Shown: one piece after another, positions 45,520 to 57,009 of the stretch
Position numbering within the stretch: position 1 is the stretch's first letter
Layout of the letters: each line of letters opens with the position of its first letter
DNA from: Tribonema minus
Lineage: Eukaryota > Sar > Xanthophyceae > Tribonematales > Tribonemataceae
Length of the DNA: 64,000 bases
Assembly: GCA_017506865.1 (NCBI GenBank)
Contig: JAFCMP010000525.1
Location: 62,001-126,000 of the forward strand
Reading direction: 5' to 3'
The notes under the pieces: generated by a model
Database searches by the model: none
What the model was told of the DNA's origin: nothing
What the model saw: only the letters and a program-made list of their open reading frames with translations
Position numbers and translations under genes: made by a program

Positions 45520-47995
45520 GAAAACAAAGAGCTCAATGACATAACGCGGACAGTGGGCAAGCTAAGTTAAACAAGCTGCCGCAGCTGTCGATAATCAGTT
45601 TGCGCTATAATGTTGCCACCTCTAGCTGGTGCACCGCCGCTGCCGCCATCTTGATGAGACTACGGCGCTGATCATCGGTCTCCACAAAAAACTGACTCAG
45701 CCAAAAAACAACGCCATCTTAAGCAAGCCCAGGACAACCGCGTCATCGTATTGCTGCACACGCGACCGCCTCCTTTGGCAGTCCATGCAGCAAGCAATGA
45801 AGCTTCCTACTGCACCGTCAGTGGTCAAGACGCCCCCGCAGGGGGGAGAAGGGGGGGGATTGCGGGCAGGTTGGGGAAGGGGAGGGTCGCGGGGCACATT
45901 TGGCTTAAATTATTGCGCTGTAGATCGCACATCACTTGCGTGTACGTTTGTGACGGCAGCAGGTGCTGCAGGTGCTGCTTTTTGTACACTTTGCTCTGGG
46001 GATATCCGAATCCCCAAGCTTTTGTCAGCGCCAAACACTGTGGCACGTTGGGTGCTCATAGGTTGGTTTTCGCAGAAAAATTTGAGCGCGATCGCGAACA
46101 TAGCTCCCCCCGAGGGGAGGAAAGGAGTGTGCATGTAATCGGCAGGTGGTGTTCATCATGCATGTATCGATGTGCATATTCATAGACTCATGATGGTGCT
46201 GCTTTCAAAGTTGTAGATCACTTAAGCGTATACTGTAGTACCATATAACCGTTGTGACACAATGGCCCAGGTAGTTTCTCTAGTAATTTCACCGGTAGAC
46301 GAATGAACCTCCCTGCTGCACCATGACCATCGAGCATCTCATCTCAGTGCAGATGTGTGTCAGGCGCAGTCTGCGAGAACACCCCCCCCCCGAAGGGGGG
46401 GGGTAAGGGGGGGGGGGCCCGGGGTCTACGCGGGCCCCAGTATGGCATACCTACTTTTGTAAACTGACAACTATGCATTTAGTTGCAATATGTGTTCAAG
46501 CAATTGTGGTAGACAACAGATGCTGTTTTTGAACATGACGCAAGCGAAGCACACTTGGTGGATGATAGGCTCGGGTAATTGAAAATCACGCGTACGCGCA
46601 GGTCGGGCTAGCACGCCACACCGTACCACTGCATAGCGCAGAGGCGGACGGGGCAGGCCGAAGGTGACACACACACATCGTGATGACACCGGAGATGCTG
46701 AAGGAAGTGTGGCCGAGGAAGTAATATGTAGTATAACGTCAACAGCAAACCTGCGCCTGCCAGCTGGCTCAGGATACATCAATTGCTGCAGCTGATCAGT
46801 CACCCCCATGAATGATCTGGAGCTGAACTCGAACATGGAGCAGCTTGTGAATAACTCTGCACTGCAACTACAAGGTCAAGTGCAAACCTCAACAAGGCAT
46901 GTAACCCAACATATGCAACAGCGCCAAATTTTAAAAAAGCAGGCGAGCTTAATGCGCGCCTCCGGGAGGGGGGAGCAATCAGCGGGCAGGTGCTGTACTA
47001 CATCACGCAATCTTTATGTTCATGTACGTGATCGAATAAAGCCTCAGCACCTGTTGTGCTGCTTCGTACATCACCCAAGTGCCAAAGCGTAAAGCACATT
47101 GATGGATTCTTGCAGTCAAGTACTAGTAGACGCCCTGAGGGAGCTCTGTCACGGTAGGGAGCTACTAGCTAGGGCAGCGGCAGGATCTGCGATAACATGT
47201 TTGCTGGCATGACGTTGGCATTCGACAAGCATGTGAATCACGCAGTCGTCATGTTCAAGTACTATAGCGCTGCAGGTGCAGGTGCTGCTTTTGTTTATCA
47301 CCCACACACTCTTTCCAGAAAACCAGTCTATCTATAGGCACGTGCGTTCACGTTCGTTTACGTACCTAGGACTTGACCCGCTCGCGGTGGGTCCTCCCAC
47401 AATTAGGCTTCATGCCTGCCTCAGCTAGTGCACCACGGGCAGGTTAACTACGATCAACAACAAGGGCAAAACTGTACTTTGTGTGCGACTCATGCACCGC
47501 GGCCCTGGGGGTCTGTGTGCGTGTCACCGTCAGGAGCCAAGTGCGCTACGCAATGCTACAGCGGCCAGCGTTCGATTGCGGTGTACAAGATGGGCAGTGC
47601 TGGGCCATGCACAAAACGCTTATGCGCTTTACTGAGCGGCAAGGTGCAGCATGTCAAGACTACAGTACCAGTCAAGCCAGCGAGGACAACCCAGTGATCA
47701 CGCAGGCGACTCAGATTTCTGTGAAATAAGGCTGAAAAGCGCTTCTTTGCAGGTGACGCCGTCCAATTAGCTTTGAGGCAACAGGCACACGATTGGAGTC
47801 GTGTCGCAGTCACTGCATGGTCTTTTTGTGGATTGTTGCCATGCATGCTTATGGATGCGTTGTACACTGCATCTACCTTGAGACACATGTGTATATACTT
47901 CCAAGAGCTGCGGCCGCTGTCTGCTCAAACTTGAACTACTGCTGACTGCGCACTGCAACCACTGCAAATTGAATGCTGCTGCGCAAAATGGGCTA
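45421..47995. repeat. Non-coding tail of the composite repeat, copy B
   Basis: Same order as copies A and C: GTGCTGTAGCCAC start, GCTACTAGTACTACTAG (45496), CCACCTCTAGCTGGTGCA block, poly-C/G hairpins (46382-46437), AATGATCTGGAGCTGAACTC (46808), then the block from 47427 that is almost identical to copy C. Short frames inside are kept only because the sequence is recent. Confidence 0.8.
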
Positions 47996-48451
47996 TTACG
48001 ATCGTTGAGGCAGACTAGCTGCAGATGCCTTTCGATGGCAGAGGGAGTAGCTGGACTGGACAACCATGTAGAGGGCCCCGAAGAACCCCATCAACAAGTA
48101 CGCAAAGTGTATAGTGTACATGTGCCCATACTCCAGCCAAAGCTCCACCTGGAGTATGCCGAGGATACCTGCACCAACAGATACGGCAGTGCCGTGGGTG
48201 CTGTACCTGTGGTTGTATAAACAACCAACAAATGTAAGGACACTGTACTCACACAGAGTCTGCAGCGCGCTCAGCCTGCCTGGCGCCAGAGGCTTTCTCG
48301 ATAGCAGCTCTCCTGCAAGCCCGATCGACGCCCCCGCCGCAATCGCCGTGAAGAGACCGCTGTTGCCGGTGAACCCCAGCATGTCGGCAAACCATGTCGC
48401 CATCGCCTGTGCGGTCATTCGGACACCCTTCGGTCTGTCCAGGGGCTGCAT
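47427..48451. repeat. 1,025-bp block nearly identical to 54964-55988
   Basis: At a constant offset of 7537 the two blocks match throughout my reading except T/C at 47577/55114; identity stops abruptly at 48452/55989. It covers the tail end and the 3' half of the membrane gene. Flanking parts of the units are clearly more diverged. Confidence 0.9.
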
Positions 48452-48861
48452 AGGCATGAGCACAGCCCAAGCAGTAACCGCGGACAGTGTCCTGGCGAGA
48501 ACAGTAGTCGCCATGCAGGCCCTGCCTTCTCCACATGCCTTCCACTTAAAGGAGGCACTGTACGGAAGGTTCACACCAAGGTACTCGGCAGCGCCATCGG
48601 CAATGCCCTTGTAATTAGTACTCGAGCCATTTTCGCTAACGCGCACCCGGCGGCTGCTTCGAACGGGTTTCCTTGCTTGAACACGCCGCTGATGTGAGTG
48701 TTGGAAGGCGACGCCCCTCCGCGAAGCATCCAGATTGAGGTGCCAGCGTCAACAGCTTTCGCCCTGATCACGCGCTCATGTTTGAGGGGAGCGAAGGCCT
48801 GCGTTGCTTGCGCCACGTCCAGCAGTGCTGCAACTAGCACCAGCCTGTGGAATGCACGCAT
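47996..48861 (-). pseudogene. Plastid-targeted membrane protein, copy 2 (one-base frameshift)
   Basis: ATG 48861 starts MRAFHRLVLVAALLDVAQA, then TQAFAPLKHERV (A-F-A-P plastid signal) and IWMLRGGA. After KMARV one base is missing relative to copies 1 and 3 (near 48617), shifting the frame. Past that point the core runs open to 47996: GAAEYLGVNLPYSASFKWKA, TTVLARTLSAVTAWAVLMPM, GLFTAIAAGASIGLAGELLS, AVSVGAGILGILQVELWL and a final hydrophobic segment. It has about five hydrophobic segments; an integral plastid membrane protein is the likeliest product of the undamaged form. A short intron instead of a frameshift cannot be excluded. Confidence 0.6.
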
Positions 48862-48883
48862 TGTTATTACTAGCTGATCTCAC

Positions 48884-49699
48884 GTGTGGCTGTTTCGGCT
48901 CCAGAGAATGCGGTGGCGTCCCAGCGTGTCAAATCAAAAACTCAATAATCATATCAAAAAAACTTCCTCCTTCTTCAACTTCAACGCACAAGGGCTCAAC
49001 GTCACGCGACACAACTTGCTCGCAGACGCGCTTTTTCAGCTGCTCAAGCAGGTGGCCCACCTCCGCGGTCTCGACCGGGACACCCTTGCCCCCTTCCGCC
49101 GCTACGCGGCGCGCCACGGGTTCAACAAGTTCATGGACATCGTCTTCGGCAGCAACCAGATCTGCCTTCCAGTCCCTAAAGTGCAGCCGAGCGCCGACGC
49201 GGTAGCGGCAGGCCGGTGCACTAAACTGCGCGGCGGCTTTGGAGTAGCTTGTTGCATAGACGTCACCATACGTGACAGCTCATGTCCCTCCCGCCTCCGT
49301 CAGGCTCAGGGGGGCGCGCGCGATGTGCAGCGCGTGCTTGAATCGGCTTCGCAGGAAAAGATAGACACATACGTAGTCTCAGGGGCCCTGGACCCCACTA
49401 CACACACCCTATTTTCCGCAGCCTTTGACCACTTCGGCGCTATGTCACGCGACACCCAAGCGCTGCTACACGCACTCGCCGAGCAGAGCTCGCAGGGCAG
49501 CTACAATCTCGCGCAGCGCGTTGCCTTCTGGCGCCGCCGCGCCTCCCTCGCGCTACAGCGCGCGCTCACACGTGTCGTGATCGACAACTGGAACGCAGTC
49601 ATTGCCCCTGATGGCGACGTCAGTGCTTACCGCCGCATCGCACTGTTGCAAGTACCGCGGCCCTCGCCGGCCAGCGCCGAACCGCCGGCCCCTCCGTAG
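48884..49699 (+). mobile_element. Retroelement C-terminal domain, open reading frame (unit B)
   Basis: 271 open codons: NVTRHNLLADALFQLLKQVA, PFRRYAARHGFNKFMDIVFG, VACCIDVTIRDSS, FDHFGAMSRDTQALLHALAE and RALTRVVIDNWNAVIAP. The same order (Cys/His box, RHN-LAD, D-V-T, FG, closing helical part) follows the RT domain of non-LTR-type elements; here it stands alone, 5' truncated, right after the membrane gene's start. The stop at 49699 is followed by the shared 3' tail. Confidence 0.7.
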
Positions 49700-49778
49700 A
49701 TTTAGTTATCGCCCGATTATCGTGTGCTCAACCCCCATGCGGTCCAGGACATAATATACAACTTCAACGCGGGGCGGT

Positions 49779-50350
49779 GTGCAGTGCGCTTGCTTGAGGC
49801 TTCGTACCACTAGGCAAAGGTTAGACACGCAAGTAGTCTCAGGGGCCTTGGACCCCACTACACATACCCTACTTTCCGCAGCGTTTGACCACTTTGGCGC
49901 TATGTCACGCGACACCCAGGCGCTGCTACACGCACTCGCCGAGCAGAGCTCGGAGCAGCTCAATCTTGCGCAGCGCCTTCCGCAAGGCCTTCTGGCGCCG
50001 CCGCACCTCTCTCGCGCTACAGCTACAGCGCATGCCCACACGCATTGTGGTTGACGACTGGAACGCGGTCATAGCCCCTGATGGCGACGTCAGCGTCATC
50101 GCTGCACACTGTTGCGCGGCCCTCGCCGCCGCCCGCCCCCCCCCAGCAGGTATATTTACTTTACTTTACTTATCGCAAAGCCCATTTCATCGTGTGCTCA
50201 GCCCATGCGGTCAAGGACATGATATACAACTTCAACGCCAGATGCGCGTGAAGTGTGTAGTACCGCTCGCCTCTGCCTCCGAGTCGCTCGCCTGGTCTGC
50301 CCAGTGAATGCAGCGCAGCAAAGTTTAACTTTCAGCCAGGCAGTGTGGCC
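49779..50350 (+). mobile_element. Second retroelement 3' fragment with tail
   Basis: Repeats the GALDPTTHTLLSAAFDHFGA part, then the 3' tail (GCTCAGCCCATGCGGTCAAG at about 50197, ending AGTTTAACTTTCAGCC). It leads directly into the gag-like region of unit C. Confidence 0.7.
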
Positions 50351-52770
50351 AAGGCTGGTGCTGCTCAGGAGCAAGCGACGCGCGACGCCGCAGTCGCCAG
50401 AGATCAGGCGGCGCGCGAGCGCGAGGCGGCTCGGGAGCAAGCGGCGCGTGAACGCGAGGCCGCGAGGGTCGCGGCGATGCAGCGCACGTTGCTGCAGGCG
50501 CTGCAGGCCGTCATGGGGGGCGCGGCGCGCACCGCGCCGGGGGGGGGGCGTAGAGCCGCAGGCGGCGGGCGCCGCCAGCGCATCGCCCATACGGGGAGGC
50601 AGCGCTCATGAGGACAGCGCGCTGCTCGGCGTGGGCTACCTCGCCGGCAGCGGCAACGGCGACAGCGGGGATGGCGGCAGCAGCCTGAGCGGCGAACCGT
50701 CATCGGACGACGGCAGCAGCCGCAGCGACAATGACCGCAGCCGCGGCAGCGGCACGAGGCGCGCGCAGCGCCAGCGTCGCAGGCGCCGCCACGAGCGCAG
50801 CGAGCGCAGCAACGGCCGCGATGCCGAACGCGAGGCCACTAGGAGCAGCTTTGAGGCGCCGTCGCCAGTGGCCGGGGGCGTCAGCAGCGGCGGCAGGGGC
50901 CGCCGCGACCGGCGCACGCCGTCACCTGACGGCGAGGGTGCTTCGTATCAGCCGCTGCGGCATGCGCTGCTTTTAAGTCCATCCCAGAGCTGGAGAGGGG
51001 GGAGGACACTTGGGGTCGTGTCCGCGCAGGTTGTTGCAGTGCCTCCTGGGGGCCCATCAACCTCAACAAAAGGGAAACGGCGGAGCTGATGGCGTACCAG
51101 CCTGAGGCGCTACCGCAGAGCGACGTGCCCCTTGCGCCGGCTGGCGGGGCGCGCCAGCACAGGGATGAGGGGACACTTACTTAGAGTAGCCCTGATTCGC
51201 TGGAGCCCAGAGGGACTCGCCACGGGCTGGCTGGTGGACGAGAACACTGTGAACCGCAGTGCGGCGAGATACCACCTCATCGCGTCGAGGAGACGCAGGG
51301 TGGTGTCGTGCAGCTGCTGCGGCAGCTGGGCTATTACCGCGTGTACGTGCAATCAACTGCGCAGCGGCGGCAGCGCGGCGAGCACGTGGACGCGGCAGCG
51401 GTGAGCCCGATGGCGGAGCGGCAGCTGCGCTGCAGAATGCAGCTGCGACACGCCGCCGTGCTGCGGGCGTCGGCAGAAAGGCACACTTCAGCAGCAGTTT
51501 GGCCCGGCTTCAGCAGGAGGCTGGCGCGTCTGCAGACGCGCGCAGCGGAGTGTGACGGGGGGGAGGAGCTCGCCTTACCCTTAACAGCAATGCGTCTTAC
51601 TTTGAGGCCGAAAGGAGGAGGGTGTTGGCAGAGCGAGCGGAGTCTACGTGGAGGCCATGGCTCCAACTTGACAATGAGGACCAAGTCTTGCGGTTGCTGC
51701 ACGCACGTGAGGAGCGCAGGCGCGAGAGGGAACGGGATGACCAGCGCCGCATCACGGCCCTCCACGAGGACAGGCTGCGCGCCGCTACCAAGAGGCTCAA
51801 CGATGCGCGCAGCACTCTGCAAGCAGCCGAGATCTGTGGCAGCCGCGGCAATCAGTTGAACCTGAACCGCAAGGCCAACGCCGCCGCCGAGGCGGCGCTC
51901 ACAGCTGCGCGGGCTGCGCGAGAGGCTGACGGACGAGGAACACGTCTACCGCTGGGTGGTGGACGACTACTGGCGTGCCATCGACGAGGGCATTGTCAAC
52001 CCCGGCAGGCGCACGCTGGCCAGCAGCGGCGCGGCAGCGGCGGCGGCGCGCGGCGGCGATGCTGCTGCTGCCGCCGGGCACCGCGGTGCTACCTCACCGC
52101 GCGCTGGCGATGCTGACAGCGGCGCGGATACTGCACCGCGCACTGCCGGTGCTGGCGGCGGCGCGGCGATGGCGCATAGCAGCAATGCCACTGCTGCTGC
52201 CAGGCGCGACGGCTCTGCTGCCGCCGGGCGCGTCGTCTTTGCTGCCGCCGCGGGGCGCGGCGGCGCAGCCGCTGCTGCCGGCGGGCGCGGCGGCGTTACC
52301 GCCGCCGACGAGCGTGACGACACCATCGCCAAAATGGCCGCTGCAGCCGCAGCTGCCGCTGCAGCGGCCGTGTACGTCGGCGTCGCCTGCTGCAGAGCCG
52401 GCGGCGATGGGTTGCCGCTCACGGAGGAGGAGCTTACCATACTGGGGGTAGGCAGCGTAATGACTGCTACGGTGCTGAGCAAGCAGGCGACTTCGTGGAG
52501 CGGGCGGGCGGCGAGGGCAGTTCGGGAGATCCACATACCACGCTCCCACCAGGGGCAGTTCGAAGCCATGGTAGGCGTTGGACACCAACTGGCGCCGCCA
52601 CTACTACGACTGGTGGAGTCGTATACGCGAGCTATGGGGGACTCAATACGATCGTTCGAATGACGCAATCGGCGTTGAGCGCCGTGCTGTAGCCACTGCG
52701 ATGTCCAAGAGAGGTGCACAAGAACCCCACCTACCAGTACATGCTACTAGTACTACTAGTAGCCTGTGAA
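50253..52770 (+). pseudogene. Gag-like / ORF1-like region, unit C (frameshifted)
   Basis: Homologous to 43.0-45.5 kb. It shows a clearer coiled coil (REREAAREQAAREREAAR, about 50345-50480), an Arg/Ser-rich part (RAQRQRRRRRHERSERSNGR, about 50757-50815), ETAELMAYQPEALPQSD, GLATGWLVDENTVNR, and a 235-codon frame 51956-52663 with LTEEELTILGVGSVMTA. The frame breaks after SHQGQFEAM, where unit B continues EALDTNWRRHYY. The poly-Ala segment is shorter than in B, and the KHILKH duplication of B is absent. Confidence 0.5.
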
Positions 52771-55532
52771 AACAAAAAGCTCGACGACATCACGCAGACA
52801 GTGGGCAAGCTCACAAGCTGCCGCAGCCGCTGATGATGGATTTGCACTATGATGTTGCCACCTCTGGCTGATGCAGCGCCGCTGCCGCGCTTTCTTGTTG
52901 AGACTACGGCGTTGCTCATCGGTCCCCAAGAATATTTGACTCAGCCGAAAAACAACGCCATCTTTAGCACAGAAAAACCGCGTGTACTGCTGCTCGCCGC
53001 TTCCTTCAGTCCATGCTACTGCGCCGTCAGTGGTCAAGACGCCCCCGTAGGGGGGAGGGGAGGATTGGGGGCAGATTGAGGAAGGGGGGAATCGCGGGGC
53101 ACATTGGCCAAATTACTTGCGGTGCAGATCACACATCATGGCATCACTTGCGTGTACGTTTGTGACGACAGCAGGTGCTGCAGGTGCTGCTATTTGTACA
53201 TTTTGCTCTGGGGATATCCGGAGTCCCCAAGCTTTCGCAAGCGACGAATACTGTGGCACGTTGGTGAGGTTGGTATTTGAAGTAAACTTTGAGCGCAATC
53301 GCGAACATACCTCCCCCCGAGGGGACGAAAGGGGTGTGCATGTAATTGGCAGGTGGTGTTCATCACGCATGTGTCAATGTGCATATTCATAGACTAATGA
53401 TGGTGCTGCTTTCAAAGTTGTAGATCATCCAAGCGTGTACTGTAGTACATACCATAGAACTGTTGTGACACAATGGCCCAGGTAATTTCTGAAGTAATTT
53501 CACCGGCAGACGAATGAACCTTCCTGCTGCACCATGACCATCAAGCATCTCATCTCACTGCAGATGTGTGTCAGGCGCAGTCTGTGACACCGCGGCCGCG
53601 TGTGAAACGGCAGGATTCCCCCCCCCCCCCCCGAGAGGCCGCCATGATGCCTGAGGGGCGGAGGGGGGCCCCGGGGGGGGGATAACCAGTAGTTCTTGTA
53701 GGTGTTTGAGCGGTCTGTGTATAAAAGCAGGTGTTCATGTTGTACAGATCGTGGCTGCGCGCTAAGCGAGGCCCCCTCCCCCGGACAGGGGGGGGGGTAA
53801 GGGGGGGGGCCAGGGTCTACGCGGGCCCCGCCACGGCATACCTAATTTTTTGAGCTGACAATTATGCATTTTGCTGCAGTATGTGTTCAAGCGATTGTGG
53901 TAGACAACAAATGCTGCTATTGAACATGACGCAAGCGAAGCACACATTGGTGGACGATAGGCTCGGGTGATTGAAAATCACGCGCGCAGCCCGGCCGGGC
54001 TAGCACGCCACACCGTACCACTGCATAGCGCAGAGGCGGACGGATGCAGGCCGAAGGCGACACAAACACTTCTTGGTGGCACCGGAGATGCTGAAGGAAG
54101 TGTGGAAGCGATATAGAAGTATATATAATGATTAACTTGAACAGCAAACCTGCGCGTTCCAGCTGGCTCAGGATTAATCAGTTGCTGCAGCCGATGAGTT
54201 ACCTCCATGAATGATCTGGAGCTTAACTCGAACATGGAGCAGCTTGTGAAAAAAACTGCACTTCAACTACAAGGTCAAGTGCAAACCTCAACTAGGGCAT
54301 GTAACCCGAAATCTGCAACAGCGCCAAATTGAAAGAAAGCAGGCAAGCTAAACGCGCGCCTCCGGGGGGGGGGACCAACCAATGGGCAGGTGCTGTAAAT
54401 CACACATTCTTTATGTTCATGTATGTGACCGAATGAAGCCTCAGCACTACAAGGTCAAGTGCACACCTCAACTAGGGCATGTGACCCGAAATCTGCAAAG
54501 GCGTCAAGTTGTAAAATATGGGGGCTTGCTGCTCGCGCGCCTCCGGGGGGGGGGAGCAATCAGTGGGCAGGTGCTGTAAATCACACATTCTTTATGTTCA
54601 TGTACAAGACCGAATGAAGCCTCAGCATCTGTTGTGCTTCTTTGTACATCACCCAAGCGTAAAAGCGTACAGCACGTTGATGAATTCTTGCAGTCAAGTA
54701 GACGCCCCGAGGGAGCTCCCTAGGGAGCTACTAGCTAGGGCAGGGGCGGGATCTGCGACAACATGTTTGCTGGCATGACGTGGGCATTTGACAAGCATGT
54801 GAATCACGAATTCGTCATGTTCAAGTATTTCAGCCCTGCAGGTGCAGGTGCTGCAAACCAGTTCATCTACAATCACGTGTGTTCACGTTCATTTACGTAC
54901 CCAGGACTCGGCCCACTCGCGGTGGGTCCTCTCCCACAATTAGGCTTTATGCCTGCCTCAGTTAGTGCACCACGGGCAGGTTAACTACGATCAACAACAA
55001 GGGCAAAACTGTACTTTGTGTGCGACTCATGCACCGCGGCCCTGGGGGTCTGTGTGCGTGTCACCGTCAGGAGCCAAGTGCGCTACGCAATGCTACAGCG
55101 GCCAGCGTTCGATCGCGGTGTACAAGATGGGCAGTGCTGGGCCATGCACAAAACGCTTATGCGCTTTACTGAGCGGCAAGGTGCAGCATGTCAAGACTAC
55201 AGTACCAGTCAAGCCAGCGAGGACAACCCAGTGATCACGCAGGCGACTCAGATTTCTGTGAAATAAGGCTGAAAAGCGCTTCTTTGCAGGTGACGCCGTC
55301 CAATTAGCTTTGAGGCAACAGGCACACGATTGGAGTCGTGTCGCAGTCACTGCATGGTCTTTTTGTGGATTGTTGCCATGCATGCTTATGGATGCGTTGT
55401 ACACTGCATCTACCTTGAGACACATGTGTATATACTTCCAAGAGCTGCGGCCGCTGTCTGCTCAAACTTGAACTACTGCTGACTGCGCACTGCAACCACT
55501 GCAAATTGAATGCTGCTGCGCAAAATGGGCTA
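52671..55532. repeat. Non-coding tail of the composite repeat, copy C
   Basis: Same landmarks as copies A and B, with two poly-C/G hairpin patches (53618-53690 and 53768-53830) and a local 180-bp tandem duplication (54267-54446 / 54447-54626). Confidence 0.8.
54267..54626. repeat. 180-bp tandem duplication
   Basis: CTACAAGGTCAAGTGCA...ATTCTTTATGTTCATGTA...GAATGAAGCCTCAGCA repeats at exactly 180 bp; copy B (46870-47060) has one unit only. Confidence 0.8.
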
Positions 55533-56339
55533 TTACGATCGTTGAGGCAGACTAGCTGCAGATGCCTTTCGATGGCAGAGGGAGTAGCTGGACTGGACAA
55601 CCATGTAGAGGGCCCCGAAGAACCCCATCAACAAGTACGCAAAGTGTATAGTGTACATGTGCCCATACTCCAGCCAAAGCTCCACCTGGAGTATGCCGAG
55701 GATACCTGCACCAACAGATACGGCAGTGCCGTGGGTGCTGTACCTGTGGTTGTATAAACAACCAACAAATGTAAGGACACTGTACTCACACAGAGTCTGC
55801 AGCGCGCTCAGCCTGCCTGGCGCCAGAGGCTTTCTCGATAGCAGCTCTCCTGCAAGCCCGATCGACGCCCCCGCCGCAATCGCCGTGAAGAGACCGCTGT
55901 TGCCGGTGAACCCCAGCATGTCGGCAAACCATGTCGCCATCGCCTGTGCGGTCATTCGGACACCCTTCGGTCTGTCCAGGGGCTGCATCGGCATCAGCAT
56001 CGCCCAGGCAGTCACCATGGACAGTATCCTGGCAAGAACAGTAGTCGCCATGCAGACCCTGCCTTCTTTGCATGCCTTCCACTTGAAGGAGGCACTGTAC
56101 GGAAGGTTCACACCAAGGTAGTCGCCTGCGGCCTGGGCAATGCGCTCGTAGTAGTACACTCGAACCATTTTCGCTATCGCTGACCGGGCGGCTGCTTCAA
56201 ACGGGTTTCCTGGCTTGAAAACGCTGCTGATGCGAAGAGTAGAAGCAGACGTCCCTCCACGAAGCGTCCAAATTGAGCTGCCAGCGTCAAAAGCTTTCGC
56301 CCTGAGCACGCGCTCACGTTTGAGGGGCGCGAAGGCCTG
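55533..56339 (-). pseudogene. Plastid-targeted membrane protein, copy 3 (5' truncated at a retroelement junction)
   Basis: The core frame (to 55533) is intact and joins without shift to the N-terminal region: RVLRAKAFDAGSSIWTLRGG, FKPGNPFEAAARSAIAKMVR, AGDYLGVNLPYSASFKW, then the part identical to copy 2. Upstream the signal-peptide codons are missing: at about 56339/56340 the sequence switches from the AFAPLK region to CCCCTTCCGCCGCTACGCGG of the retroelement C-terminal domain. Without a start or targeting signal it is probably silent, although it is the only array copy with no frameshift. Confidence 0.65.
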
Positions 56340-56945
56340 CCCCCTTCCGCCGCTACGCGGCGCGCCACGGGTTCAACAAGTTCATGGACATCGTCTTCGG
56401 CAGCAACCAGATCTGCCTTCCAGTCCCTAAACTGCAGCCGAGCGCCGACGCGGTAGCGGCAGGCCGGTGCACTAAACTGCGCGGCGGCTTTGGAGTAGCT
56501 TGTTGCATAGACGTCACCATACGTGACAGCTCATGTCCCTCCCGCCTCCGTCAGGCTCAGGGGGGCGCGCGCGATGTGCAGCGCGTGCTTGAATCGGCTT
56601 CGCAGGAAAAGATGGACACATGCGTAGTCTCAGGGCCCTGGACCCCACTACACGCACCCTACTTTCCGCAGCCTTTGACCACTTCGGCGCTATGTCACGC
56701 GACACCCAAGCGCTGCTACACGCACTCGCCGAGCAGAGCTCGCAGAGCAGCTACAATCTCGCGCAGCGCGTTGCCTTCTGGCGCCGCCGCACCTCCCTCG
56801 CGCTACAGCGCGCGCTCACATGTGTCGTGATCGACAACTGGAACGCAGTCAATGCCCCTGATGGCGACGTCAGCGCTTACCGCCGCATCGCAAGTGCCGC
56901 GGCCCTCGCCGGCCAGCGCCGAACCGCTGGCCCCTCCGTGATTTA
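56340..56945 (+). mobile_element. Retroelement C-terminal fragment (unit C)
   Basis: Starts inside the FRRYAARHG codons and continues as in 49097-49699 with few changes (VPKLQPSADAV, CIDVTIRDSS), then loses frame after ASQEKMDTCVVSG. It ends in the GCTCAACCCATGCGGTCCAG tail. Confidence 0.75.
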
Positions 56946-57009
56946 GTTATTGCCCGATTTATTGTGCGCTCAACCCATGCGGTCCAGGACATAATATACA
57001 ACTTCAAAA

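Noticed and set aside
47428..48220. Short frames identical at 54965-55757 taken as conserved small proteins
   Set aside because: The conservation is complete at DNA level in all frames and both strands, so it reflects recent duplication, not selection on protein.
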